Counted from the first letter of the stretch, positions 42,994 through 54,181 are shown. The stretch: DNA of 64,000 nt from Lactococcus sp. S-13 (GCF_004210295.1 NZ_SDAK01000001.1:1984001-2048000), one strand, 5' to 3'. Notes: generated from the sequence alone by a model not told the origin. Numbers and translations are program-made.

Positions 42994-44427
42994 TTGGAAA
43001 ATCAAAATCAGGTTAGGCGTAACCTTAAACAACGTCACATTACCATGATTGCTTTAGGAGGGACGATTGGGACGGGCTTGTTCTTGACCTCTGGAGCAAC
43101 AATTAGTCAAGCGGGGCCTTGGGGTTCAGTGCTCGCTTATTGTTTTATTGGGATTATGGTGTATTTTGTCATGACTTCCCTTGGGGAAATGGCGACCTAC
43201 CTTCCAACTTCGGGTTCGTTTTCAGATTATGGCGGACGCTATGTTGACCCCGCTTTTGGCTTTGCTTTGGGCTGGAATTACTGGATAAATGGTGCAATTA
43301 CGATTGCCGTTGACTTGACAACAGCTGGATTGATTACGCAGTTCTGGTTTCCACACGTTCCATCTTGGATTTTCTCGGGAATTGCAACCATTTTGATTTT
43401 TGTGATTAACGTGCTTGCCGTAAGTGCTTTTGGTGAAACAGAATATTGGTTGTCAACGATCAAAGTCATTACAATTGTTCTCTTTTTGATTGTTGGTATT
43501 TTGACAATTATCGGCGTTTTGGGACAGGGAAATGTTGATGTGATGGCCAATTTGTCAGCAGGAAATCACGGCTTTGTCGGTGGAATTTCAGGATTTGTCG
43601 GCGTACTCTTAATCGCTGGATTTTCTTTCCAAGGAACAGAGCTTTTGGGAGTTACTGCAGGAGAGTCTGAGGATCCAGGGAAATCTATTCCGAAAGCTAT
43701 GAATTCTATCTTCTGGCGGATTTTGCTCTTTTACATCTTTTCAATTATTGTTATTGCAGCGATTATCAATTTTAAAGACCCACGCCTCCTTAATCCAAAT
43801 TCGACAGCGGTCATGAGTCCTTTCACGATTGTTTTCAAAAATATTGGTTTTGCAGTGGCGGCTTCAGTCATGAATGCGGTCATTCTAACTTCTGTAATTT
43901 CTTCAGCCAACTCAGTGATGTACGCTTCAACACGGATCTTGTACTCTTTAGGACAGGAAAAGGGCGCACCAAGATTCTTTGGACGTACAGCGAAAAATGG
44001 GATTCCATTTTATGCGTTGCTTGCCACAACAATTATTTGTTTCATCGCCTTTTTGACAGGGATTTTCGGAACACAGATTTATCTTTTCTTGGTTGATTTG
44101 TCCTCATTGACTGGTTTCTTAGCTTGGCTGGGGATTTCAGTGAGTCACTTGCGTTTCCGCAGAGCTTATGTTGCCCAAGGGCACGACGTTGCAGACTTAC
44201 CTTATAAAGCGAAATTGTTCCCCTTTGGACCGCTCGTTGCACTTTTGATGACGGCGGCAATTGCAATCAATCTTGATCCAAGAATGCTCTTTAGCTCACA
44301 CTGGGGAGAAGGGCTTGCCATGTATGCGGCAATTCCGATTTTCATTCTCCTTTATTTCGGCTACAAATGGAAATATAATACCAAAATCATTCCATTAGAA
44401 GAAGTTGATTTGAGTCGAGAAAAATAA
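42994..44427 (+). CDS. Lysine/histidine-type amino acid permease (LysP/HisP-like, APC family)
   Basis: Twelve-segment amino acid transporter. The frame extends to a TTG at 42946, but AAAGGAG lies six bases before the TTG at 42994, giving 477 residues starting MENQNQVRRNLKQRHITM. APC features are ALGGTIGTGLFLTSG at ~25 and GFSFQGTELLGVTAGESEDP near 210. The family includes lactococcal LysP (lysine) and HisP, formerly LysQ (histidine). The His-rich leader peptide argues for histidine. It is monocistronic with its own terminator. Confidence 0.9.
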   Translation: MENQNQVRRNLKQRHITMIALGGTIGTGLFLTSGATISQAGPWGSVLAYCFIGIMVYFVMTSLGEMATYLPTSGSFSDYGGRYVDPAFGFALGWNYWINGAITIAVDLTTAGLITQFWFPHVPSWIFSGIATILIFVINVLAVSAFGETEYWLSTIKVITIVLFLIVGILTIIGVLGQGNVDVMANLSAGNHGFVGGISGFVGVLLIAGFSFQGTELLGVTAGESEDPGKSIPKAMNSIFWRILLFYIFSIIVIAAIINFKDPRLLNPNSTAVMSPFTIVFKNIGFAVAASVMNAVILTSVISSANSVMYASTRILYSLGQEKGAPRFFGRTAKNGIPFYALLATTIICFIAFLTGIFGTQIYLFLVDLSSLTGFLAWLGISVSHLRFRRAYVAQGHDVADLPYKAKLFPFGPLVALLMTAAIAINLDPRMLFSSHWGEGLAMYAAIPIFILLYFGYKWKYNTKIIPLEEVDLSREK

Positions 44428-44437
44428 TTTTTACATG

Positions 44438-44465
44438 AAAAACGAGCTTACGCTCGTTTTTTTTA
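44438..44465 (+). terminator. Terminator after the permease
   Basis: AAAAACGAGC / GCTCGTTTTT is a 10-bp stem with loop TTAC and trailing T. Confidence 0.88.
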
Positions 44466-44512
44466 TAGATTTGCTAAATTCAAAGAAAAGCAACAGCTTG
44501 TTGAATAACGTC

Positions 44513-44541
44513 TTGACAAAAATTGTGAAAAAGAATAGAAT
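44513..44541 (+). promoter_or_regulatory. Promoter of the FMN reductase-apbE operon
   Basis: A perfect -35 TTGACA and a -10 TAGAAT are 17 bases apart. Confidence 0.75.
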
Positions 44542-44577
44542 TACAGGGTATTTAGAAATAGAAAAAAGAGGGAATGA

Positions 44578-45432
44578 ATGAGATATATCGCCATTGTCGG
44601 TACTAATGCAAGTTTTTCTTATAATCGAAAATTGCTTTGGTATATGAAAAAACACTTTGAGCCCCAAGCACAAATTGAAGTGGTGGAAATTGCCGATCTT
44701 CCTCTTTTTTGTGAGGATTTTGAGCAAATTCCAACGCGGATTTTGGAGATTGTTCGGGCAATTGAAGCTGCGGATGGGGTGATATTTTCAACGCCTGAGT
44801 ATGATCATGCAATTACGGCAAGTTTGAAATCGTTGATTGAGTGGTTATCTTGGAAGACTTTGCAGCCTTTGGTCAATATGCCCGTGATGATTGTGGGGGT
44901 TTCTTTGGGAAATATGGGAACTGTTTTTGCTCAGGAAAATCTGCGACAAATTTTGAGTTCACCAGGTTTGGATGCTTTTGTTTTGCCGACCCACCAATTT
45001 TTATTGGGGCGTGCGGTGACGGCTTTTAATGCTCAGGATGAATTGGTGGATGAGCGAACTATTGAGTGGTTGGAGCAATGTTTTGAGCAGTTTATGCGCT
45101 ATGCGAAGACGCTAAAACCACTGCGGGAATCGGCTAGTCGTAGCTTAGTTTCAAAAGATGAGCCTCAAAATATAGAACGCTGGAATCAAGGGACGCCTCT
45201 GGGTCTAGCGGTTGCTTCGGATGCGGATACAGGAGCTTCGGAAAGTGAAGCAAGAGATGAAGGCGTCAAGTCGGTCTACGATCAACTTTTTGAAGGGGCG
45301 GACATCTGGGCATTTGAGGAACTTGATCGGCGCTTGGAGAGAGAAGAAAAAGGTCGGTCGGCGGCTCAATCAGTGGGTGAAGAAGAGACTGAGGAACAAG
45401 CGGACGGGCTAAGAGAGGATTTGCCACAATGA
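44578..45432 (+). CDS. NAD(P)H-dependent FMN reductase with a possible flavinylation motif
   Basis: Cytoplasmic flavodoxin-like FMN reductase. Residues ~1-180 form the FMN_red domain: phosphate-binding GTNASFSYNRKL near residue 8 and the STPEYDHAITASLKS loop near 80. The protein has 284 residues, ~100 more than a minimal FMN_red protein. The extra part contains SDADTGASESE at ~214-224 (codons 45217-45249). This fits the D-x-x-[ST]-G-A-[ST] pattern where ApbE attaches FMN through phosphoester to the Thr; Thr218 would be the acceptor. The tail after it is acidic and helical. The next gene, overlapping by four bases, is apbE. No signal peptide. Confidence 0.85.
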   Translation: MRYIAIVGTNASFSYNRKLLWYMKKHFEPQAQIEVVEIADLPLFCEDFEQIPTRILEIVRAIEAADGVIFSTPEYDHAITASLKSLIEWLSWKTLQPLVNMPVMIVGVSLGNMGTVFAQENLRQILSSPGLDAFVLPTHQFLLGRAVTAFNAQDELVDERTIEWLEQCFEQFMRYAKTLKPLRESASRSLVSKDEPQNIERWNQGTPLGLAVASDADTGASESEARDEGVKSVYDQLFEGADIWAFEELDRRLEREEKGRSAAQSVGEEETEEQADGLREDLPQ

Positions 45433-46409
45433 CAGAGAACTTTACACCACTTGCGAGTTCCAAAATTTCTAAACGTTATCGTGCCTTGGGGACGGTGATT
45501 GATTTGACGGTTTTTGGGACACAAGAGGAGCGCTTTTTGGATATGGCTTTTGATTTGATTAAAGAATATGAAAATATTTTTACGGTCAATCGGGAGGAAT
45601 CAGAGTTGATGAGGGTCAATCATGCAGCGGGAAAAGAGGCCGTTCAGGTTTCAAGTGCTGTGTACGGGTTGACCAAGGTTGCGGTGGAAAAAAGTCAGGA
45701 ATGCTTTGGCTTTAATGCCGCAATCGGCCCTTTGGTGAAATTATGGCACATTGGTTTTGCGGATGCGCAGGTACCTCAGCAAGCGCAGATTGATGAACGC
45801 TTGGCTTTGATTGATCCACAGGATATTGTGTTGAACGATGAGGAATTATCTATTTTTCTGCTTAAAGAAGGGATGGAGCTGGATTTGGGTGGCATTGCCA
45901 AGGGCTATATCGCTGATCGGGTTCAAGATTTGTGGCGGGCATATGGGCTTTCTGCTGGAATTATCAATCTGGGGGGCAATCTCGTTTTGATGGGGGATGC
46001 TCCGCATCAGGTGGATAAAAAATGGCGTGTCGGGATTCGAAATCCGCTGACGAACACAGGAGTTTCTGTGGCTCAACTTGTGACAGGTGCAGCTTCTGTG
46101 GTAACTTCAGGCATTGCGGAGCGGTTTATGGAAGTGGATGGTCAATTTTATCATCATATTATTGATTCTCAAACGGGTTTTCCACATGATAATGACATTG
46201 CAAGTGTGACTGTTTTGTCGAAGAAGTCAGTAGATGGGGAAATTGAAACGACCCGCCTCTTTTTCGCTGCGGAAGAGCTTGAAGATTGGCTTTGTGAGCA
46301 TGAAGAGCTATATGGGGCAATTTTTATCAGCCGCGATAAAAAAATAAAACTGGTAGGAATTACTCCAGAACAGGTGCAAATTATTGATCCAAGCTTTATC
46401 TTGGAATGA
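45429..46409 (+). CDS. apbE: FAD:protein FMN transferase (ApbE)
   Basis: Transfers FMN from FAD to Thr/Ser of target proteins. The 326 residues start at the ATG overlapping the FMN reductase stop (ATGA). Family segments are LDLGGIAKGYIADRVQ (~155), INLGGNLVLMG, ASVVTSGIAERF and HHIIDSQTGFPH (~240). It has no signal peptide or lipobox, so it should act in the cytoplasm, on the same side as the reductase encoded upstream. That reductase is the obvious candidate substrate. Confidence 0.92.
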   Translation: MTENFTPLASSKISKRYRALGTVIDLTVFGTQEERFLDMAFDLIKEYENIFTVNREESELMRVNHAAGKEAVQVSSAVYGLTKVAVEKSQECFGFNAAIGPLVKLWHIGFADAQVPQQAQIDERLALIDPQDIVLNDEELSIFLLKEGMELDLGGIAKGYIADRVQDLWRAYGLSAGIINLGGNLVLMGDAPHQVDKKWRVGIRNPLTNTGVSVAQLVTGAASVVTSGIAERFMEVDGQFYHHIIDSQTGFPHDNDIASVTVLSKKSVDGEIETTRLFFAAEELEDWLCEHEELYGAIFISRDKKIKLVGITPEQVQIIDPSFILE

Positions 46410-46458
46410 AAGAAGTCAAAAGTTTGATTTTCCAAAGAAAATTAAGCTTTTTTGATTT

Positions 46459-46515
46459 CGTCAGTAAATTCTCTGTGGAAACTTAATTATTTTTGTTTCC
46501 GTCAGTAAATTTTCC
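46459..46515. repeat. Two repeat copies between apbE and lysS
   Basis: CGTCAGTAAATTCTCT (46459-46474) and CCGTCAGTAAATTTTCC (46499-46515) lie in direct orientation 41 bases apart, the same period as other copies. Confidence 0.75.
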
Positions 46516-46522
46516 ACATAAA

Positions 46523-46546
46523 AAAACTCCGCTTTAGCGGAGTTTT
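46523..46546. terminator. Bidirectional terminator between apbE and lysS
   Basis: AAAACTCCGC / GCGGAGTTTT is a perfect 10-bp stem with loop TTTA, with A residues on one side and T on the other. Confidence 0.9.
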
Positions 46547-46549
46547 ATG

Positions 46550-48079
<1,530 letters not shown>

Positions 48080-48147
48080 TTAGGAAATTAACAGAAATTT
48101 TTTGGTCAGTAAACGCTTTAACCAGCGGATTGAGCAGATTTCATTTT

Positions 48148-48186
48148 CGTCAGTAAATTCTCTAAGACCAAAATGCTGACGCAAAT
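48148..48186. repeat. Repeat copy between lysS and the LysR gene
   Basis: CGTCAGTAAATTCTCT at 48148-48163 and AAAATGCTGACGCAAAT at 48170-48186 are opposed arms. The right arm first, left arm second order is inverted relative to the palindromic copy at 39220. Confidence 0.7.
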
Positions 48187-48210
48187 GAAATTTCCCTAAA
48201 AATACCATTT

Positions 48211-49029
48211 TCAGAAATCACCAAGATGCCTGATCTGTTTAATCAGTTTTTTCGTCAGCACATCTTGCTCAGCCGAAAAACTGACCCCGTAAAAAATTCG
48301 CTGATAACGCTCACCCAACTGTTTATAAGGCAAATCGCGCCCCACAAAGCGTTTGGAAATCAAAGACGCCCCCAGCCCAGCTCTCAAATGACTAATAATA
48401 ACATCATTATTATTGACTGACACGATATTTTGAGGTGTCCAACTCATTTCTTTCAGGTAATTCTGCGTATAATGCGCAACTCCAGAACCAGCCTCACGAA
48501 TAAAAAATAGCTCCGAATCCCAATCACCAGCAAGGACTAATTCATCCTTAAAAAGTGGGAAAGTAGTCGTCACATCGCTCATCATCGGTTTTTCAATAAT
48601 GCCCAAATGAAGCTCATGATTTTGAATCCTATCAAAAACTTCTTGAGAATCCAACATCAAAAGTTCCACATTGAGCTGCTCCAAATCAGCCAGTAACTCG
48701 CGAAAAATCAGGGGCAGAACAGTCGTTGCCGCACTATGAGACGCCCCAATTTTGAAAGAACGGCGTGCAGGTGTTTGATTCTTCAACATTAACTGCAATT
48801 CGCTCCAATCATTCAGATAAGTCAGTGCTTTGGGATAGAGTAGCGAAGCAGCAGCCGTTGGAATCACTTCTTGGTGTTGCCCCCGCGAAAAAAGTTTCAC
48901 CTTCAAATCGTCCTCCAACTTCCGGATTCGCACCGTCGCCGTTGGCTGCGAAATAAAAAGCTGTTGCGCCGCTTTTGTAAAACTTTTCGTTTCAAAAACA
49001 GCAATAAAAGTTTCAAACAATGAAAACAT
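48211..49029 (-). CDS. LysR-family regulator, probably of the divergent YeiH-type gene
   Basis: The 272-residue regulator has the N-terminal winged helix-turn-helix (KSFTKAAQQLFISQPTATVRIRKLE) and an effector domain from ~90. It is slightly shorter than most LysR proteins. It is transcribed away from the YeiH-type exporter gene, whose start is 104 bases off, the typical placement for a LysR regulator and its target. GGAG precedes the ATG. The inducer is unknown; related LysR-YeiH pairs are linked to sulfur metabolism. Confidence 0.87.
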   Translation of the reverse strand: MFSLFETFIAVFETKSFTKAAQQLFISQPTATVRIRKLEDDLKVKLFSRGQHQEVIPTAAASLLYPKALTYLNDWSELQLMLKNQTPARRSFKIGASHSAATTVLPLIFRELLADLEQLNVELLMLDSQEVFDRIQNHELHLGIIEKPMMSDVTTTFPLFKDELVLAGDWDSELFFIREAGSGVAHYTQNYLKEMSWTPQNIVSVNNNDVIISHLRAGLGASLISKRFVGRDLPYKQLGERYQRIFYGVSFSAEQDVLTKKLIKQIRHLGDF

Positions 49030-49133
49030 GATTTCTCCTTAATTAAAAAAATTAATCTTAAAGATAGTAATAATTCATTTTACAAAATTAAAGCAAGCGT
49101 GTAAACTAGTTGATAGCAGAAAAGGAAAAAAAG

Positions 49134-50180
49134 ATGAATCTATTACAAAAAATAATGAAAAAAAACAGCCAAAAACAGCCCACAAACCAGATTTTTGCAG
49201 GTTTCTTCCTCTCTTTTGGCGTAGCACTCCTTAGCTATGCCCTCAATCGTTTTGTTTTTCACAGTCTAGGTGCAGCGACAATTGCTATTTTGCTTGGCAT
49301 TATTCTGGGGAATCTCTATTTTAAACAGCCCATTTTATTTCCAGGAACAGCTTGGTCAGAAAAGAAATTACTTGAACTTTCGGTCATGTTTTTGGGAGCA
49401 ACGGTGACTCTACAAACCATTAGCAAATTAGGTTTACAAGGGCTGATTTTTATTGTCTTACAAATGATTTTGACCATTGTTTTTGTTCTTTTTATGGGAA
49501 AAAAACTAGCTTTTTCTAAGAATACAGCAGCCCTCATGGCCGCAGGAAATGCAGTTTGTGGTTCTTCCGCAATCGCTGCTGTCGACCCAGTAATCAGCGC
49601 CAAAACGAGTGAAAAAAGAACAGCTATCACGATGGTCAATCTTATGGGAACGATTTTGATGCTGAGTTTACCAGCACTTGGTACTGCAATTTTCGGAAGC
49701 AATGACTTGTATCGAGGCGCTTTAATTGGTGGTACCATTCAATCCGTTGGACAAGTAGTAGCTTCAGCGACAATGGTCAATTCACAAACAGCAACTTTAG
49801 CCACTTTATTCAAAATCATGCGCATCATATTTCTTGTTTTTGTTGTTTTGTACTTTGGAGCGATGAGGAAAAAGCAAGAAAAAAACGAGAAAAATAACCA
49901 ACAAATTAAAATAAAACGCCAAGCTTTCTTACCTTGGTACGTTTTAGGCTTTCTGGTACTCTGTCTTTTGAATACCCTCTTACATTTTGTGCCACAAATT
50001 GCTAACTTCGCCCATTTCCTATCGACCTGGTGCGAAACCATTGCACTGGCTGCAATTGGACTGCGGCTCAATCTGGTTGAATTTTTAAAAGCAGGGAAAA
50101 ATTTATTGATTTATGGACTCTCAACCCTCGTTTTTCAAATTCTTTTAGCCCTTTTACTCATTTTTCTCCTCCTTAAATGA
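49134..50180 (+). CDS. YeiH-family putative sulfate exporter (UPF0324)
   Basis: Integral membrane protein of the Cons_hypoth698/YeiH family. The frame extends to a TTG at 49110, but AAAGGAAA before the ATG at 49134 supports the shorter 348-residue form. It has about ten membrane segments; conserved parts are LGIILGN, LSVMFLGATVTL and GNAVCGSSAIAAVDPV. A Lys-rich cytoplasmic loop (KKQEKNEKNNQQIKIK) lies around 250-270. Function in sulfur export is proposed for the family, not proven here. Divergent LysR gene upstream. Confidence 0.85.
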   Translation: MNLLQKIMKKNSQKQPTNQIFAGFFLSFGVALLSYALNRFVFHSLGAATIAILLGIILGNLYFKQPILFPGTAWSEKKLLELSVMFLGATVTLQTISKLGLQGLIFIVLQMILTIVFVLFMGKKLAFSKNTAALMAAGNAVCGSSAIAAVDPVISAKTSEKRTAITMVNLMGTILMLSLPALGTAIFGSNDLYRGALIGGTIQSVGQVVASATMVNSQTATLATLFKIMRIIFLVFVVLYFGAMRKKQEKNEKNNQQIKIKRQAFLPWYVLGFLVLCLLNTLLHFVPQIANFAHFLSTWCETIALAAIGLRLNLVEFLKAGKNLLIYGLSTLVFQILLALLLIFLLLK

Positions 50181-50547
50181 GCCCATTTCTATAATTTTTA
50201 AGTACTTTAGCGTGAAATAATCAAAAAAACTATATATTAGCAGTTCATTAGCGAATATTCGGGAAATTTTGTTACAATTGAGCTTCTATCCTTAAAGTTA
50301 CAAGATACTTCTTTTAGTGGACAAGATGAAATCAGAGAGGGATATAAGGGAAAAACCAACCCTAATCTGATACTAAGGTTAATTTAAGCACCCATTGTTT
50401 AGGAACATTTAATAGATTAAAACAAAGAAAAAACCAATAAAAACGTAGAAAATGTTTTTAATACGTTTTTATTGGTTTGTTTTACTCCTTTTTCTCAGCT
50501 TCAGCTAGAACGATAATAGCAAAACTTAAGGGAGCAATCTCGAATCC
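50181..50547. other. Intergenic region between yeiH-like and rgg genes
   Basis: This 367-base gap between convergent genes holds a 16-bp hairpin near its end. The rest is AT-rich. A short frame starting at 50325 (14 codons) has no good ribosome-binding site. I see no Rgg-type pheromone gene here. Confidence 0.55.
50431..50480. terminator. Large hairpin, probably bidirectional terminator
   Basis: AAACCAATAAAAACGT / ACGTTTTTATTGGTTT is a perfect 16-bp stem with a 16-base loop, followed by GTTTT on the plus strand and CTTTGTTTT on the minus strand. Confidence 0.75.
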
Positions 50548-51432
50548 TCAGTCCTCAAACGTTCCTGCTTCCAAAATATCAAATATTTTACTTCTTTTCA
50601 TATCGGTCATTTTTATATAAAAAATGAAAAGAGAGTGATAATAGGAGTAAACACCTTCAGATTCTACAGCTTTGAAAATATCCAGAGCCTTTTTTATCTC
50701 TTGCATTCCCTGATTTGAATCCTTAAAACGGTAGACCCACAAACCATGTGTTAGATTAAAGAGATTGTGAAGGTACATATTTTCAGTAGCTAAGTGATGG
50801 TTATTGATAAAGTCTAGGATTTGTTTTGCACTGTCTTTACAATCCCTTATGGATAAGACTGATATCGCTCGACAAGCAGCTTGAACCAAGTATTGATTAT
50901 ACTTTTGTGAATTAAGAAATTTTTGTTGAGGAGCAAAGAGAAAATCTGAAAAGTTTATGATGTCCTTGGTTGGAAATAAATTAAGAGTTTGATGGAAAAT
51001 AGAGAGCTCTTGAAAACTCCAAAAATTGAGACCATATAAATAATCAAGAATAGACTTGATTTCTTTATCTGTGAGGGTATGACTTAAACTTTTAGCAGCC
51101 AAGGCAATAAAATGAAATCCTTCTTTTTCAGCTAAATCAGCAATCTCTAAAACGGCCTTTTTATTCTGACTAAAAGTTGCTGCTTCAAGTTTTTGTAAGA
51201 GCGAATTGACATTGTTAGGAAAATAGTTATTTATAAAATGTTCATATTCTTCAAGACTAATCTCCATGAATTGAAGAGCAAGGTATAATTTGTCAAAACT
51301 CATCATTGATTTACCAGATTCAAAGCGAGAAAGGGTGGATTTGGGAATATTAACAGAGGCAAAGTCAGAAAGAGAAAGCTTTTTTTGTTCTCTAATCCTG
51401 CGAAAAGTTTCTCCATAAGTGGTATAAATCAT
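50548..51432 (-). CDS. Rgg/GadR/MutR-family transcription regulator
   Basis: Rgg proteins are cytoplasmic regulators, often switched by short secreted peptides. The frame extends upstream to 51504, but AAGGAG just before the ATG at 51432 gives 294 residues, the family length. The helix-turn-helix is at ~10-60 (FRRIREQKKLSLSDFA, then IPKSTLSRFESGKSMMS) and is followed by a helical repeat region that would bind peptide. It is divergent from an LPKTG surface protein. No short hydrophobic peptide gene is seen next to it. Confidence 0.87.
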   Translation of the reverse strand: MIYTTYGETFRRIREQKKLSLSDFASVNIPKSTLSRFESGKSMMSFDKLYLALQFMEISLEEYEHFINNYFPNNVNSLLQKLEAATFSQNKKAVLEIADLAEKEGFHFIALAAKSLSHTLTDKEIKSILDYLYGLNFWSFQELSIFHQTLNLFPTKDIINFSDFLFAPQQKFLNSQKYNQYLVQAACRAISVLSIRDCKDSAKQILDFINNHHLATENMYLHNLFNLTHGLWVYRFKDSNQGMQEIKKALDIFKAVESEGVYSYYHSLFIFYIKMTDMKRSKIFDILEAGTFED

Positions 51433-51647
51433 GTTGCTCTCCTTAATAATAGCGAATAGAATCTTCGGGACAATTATAACACAATTATTCCATAAAATAC
51501 TCAATGAGCAGGAAAAATCGTATCTTTTATGGAACGATAGAAAAAATCAATATAAAATTAGGTATACTATATTAGGTAGCACATTATTAAATTATGTGTA
51601 CTATATTAAGTGATACCACTAATAACTAGAATGAGAGTTTTAAATAA
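51433..51647. promoter_or_regulatory. Divergent region between rgg and the surface protein gene
   Basis: TACTATATTAG (51565-51575) and TACTATATTAA (51599-51609) are direct repeats 34 bases apart, inside outer inverted ends GGTAT / ATACC (51561-51565 and 51613-51617). They are candidate regulator-binding sites and overlap possible -10 boxes of the surface protein gene. Confidence 0.45.
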
Positions 51648-52586
51648 ATGAATTTTAAAAGCAGGAAGTATTTATATCTAGCCTTTGCAATTATCGCTAT
51701 GATTTATTATGTTCCTCATGTAAACGCAGGAACATTGACGACGTCTGATGATTCTATCGGTGTAAGCCTTCAGTTGGGAAGTGGCGAGACGATACCAGTA
51801 TTGCAATTTATGAGCACGCACAGTCTTATGGACACAAATGGTTATAGTTGGGAACTAAGTAGTAAAACTGGATTATGGCGAAAAGAAACTACTACGGAAA
51901 CAGGTTCTTTAATAAAAACAGTTACCATTTCTGTTCCTGATCCGATACCAGCCTTGTCGGCAGATGATGTTGTAAGTCCTACTCCTATCGCTCCTCCATC
52001 AACTTATAAAACGCCTGTGCCAAGTCCTGCTCTGACGCCACCTACTCCTACTCCGGCCTCGAGCTCAAGCAGTACGCCTCCAGAACCAAACTTGAGCATT
52101 ACTGTACCAGTAAAACCAGGGACAACGACTAAAGCGGTTGATGGAGAACTCATCAATCCTACAACACCTAATCCCCCAACCTCTACGACAATTTCAAAAG
52201 AAGAACCAGTAAAACCTCTAACGGTCCCAACAGACTTAAAAAGCAAGACGAATCAGTCTAGTGAAAAAACGGTTAAATCAACAGTTCCGTCTTCAACAAG
52301 TACAACAGTTCCGTCTTCAACAAGTACAGCAGTTCCGTCTTCATCTGCTTCGACGACAAGAACGCAAAGCTTGTCATCTACAACGAATTTAAGTGCTCAT
52401 AAGATCTCGATTTCTCAAAGTCTACCAGCTCAGAGCAAGGTCCGTGTAAAATCAGGTCTACCTAAAACAGGGGAAAGTCAATCATCGGATTATTTCTTAA
52501 AGTTTATGGGTTTGACTATACTTGCACTGATAGGATTTTGGTTTAAAGGAAATTCAAAAAAGAAAAGTGGAACAAGCTTTCAATAA
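51648..52586 (+). CDS. LPKTG-anchored, Pro/Ser/Thr-rich surface protein
   Basis: Cell-wall-anchored protein of 312 residues. Order of parts: signal peptide (~1-27, cleaved near NAG), a short globular part (~28-105), a Pro/Ser/Thr-rich stalk (~105-265), and a sortase signal: LPKTG at ~271-275, hydrophobic segment and KKK tail. The stalk includes TVPSSTST repeats. The globular part has no recognised binding domain. It may be an adhesin or a stalked surface marker. Neighbouring Rgg suggests peptide-signal control. Confidence 0.85.
   Translation: MNFKSRKYLYLAFAIIAMIYYVPHVNAGTLTTSDDSIGVSLQLGSGETIPVLQFMSTHSLMDTNGYSWELSSKTGLWRKETTTETGSLIKTVTISVPDPIPALSADDVVSPTPIAPPSTYKTPVPSPALTPPTPTPASSSSSTPPEPNLSITVPVKPGTTTKAVDGELINPTTPNPPTSTTISKEEPVKPLTVPTDLKSKTNQSSEKTVKSTVPSSTSTTVPSSTSTAVPSSSASTTRTQSLSSTTNLSAHKISISQSLPAQSKVRVKSGLPKTGESQSSDYFLKFMGLTILALIGFWFKGNSKKKSGTSFQ
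52281..52350 (+). repeat. 24-bp in-frame tandem repeat in the surface protein gene
   Basis: Two identical 24-base units (52281-52304, 52305-52328) are followed by a partial third; each encodes TVPSSTST. Unit number could change by slippage and alter stalk length without a frameshift. Confidence 0.75.
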
Positions 52587-52625
52587 GAAACTAACCCAAA
52601 TCGTTCTTACAATTTTTATTAAATA

Positions 52626-52655
52626 AAAAGTAGAAGCTATTTCTTCTGCTTTTTT
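52626..52655 (+). terminator. Terminator after the surface protein gene
   Basis: AAAAGTAGAAG / CTTCTGCTTTT form an 11-bp stem with one wobble, then T-run. Confidence 0.82.
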
Positions 52656-52705
52656 GTTTTCTAATCTAAGGTCATGAAAAGGAGTTAGAAAAACAAGAAA
52701 TAATG

Positions 52706-52714
52706 TGCTATAAT
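52706..52714 (+). promoter_or_regulatory. Extended -10 promoter upstream of thiI
   Basis: TGCTATAAT would start transcription near 52721, giving a ~157-base leader for thiI. Confidence 0.6.
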
Positions 52715-52723
52715 TAGAAGGTT

Positions 52724-54107
<1,384 letters not shown>

Positions 54108-54119
54108 GTCTTGTCGGGT

Positions 54120-54145
54120 AAAACTCTGCTGAGCAGGGTTTTTCT
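54120..54145 (+). terminator. Terminator after thiI
   Basis: AAAACTCTGC / GCAGGGTTTT form a 10-bp stem with one wobble and loop TGA, then TTC. Confidence 0.82.
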
Positions 54146-54181
54146 TATGAGAAGTTTAAAACTACGAACAGTAGTTTAGAC

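Noticed and set aside
51431-51613. 60-codon frame as an Rgg pheromone precursor
   Set aside because: It starts antisense to the rgg ribosome-binding site, has no ribosome-binding site of its own and is too long and not of the short hydrophobic type.
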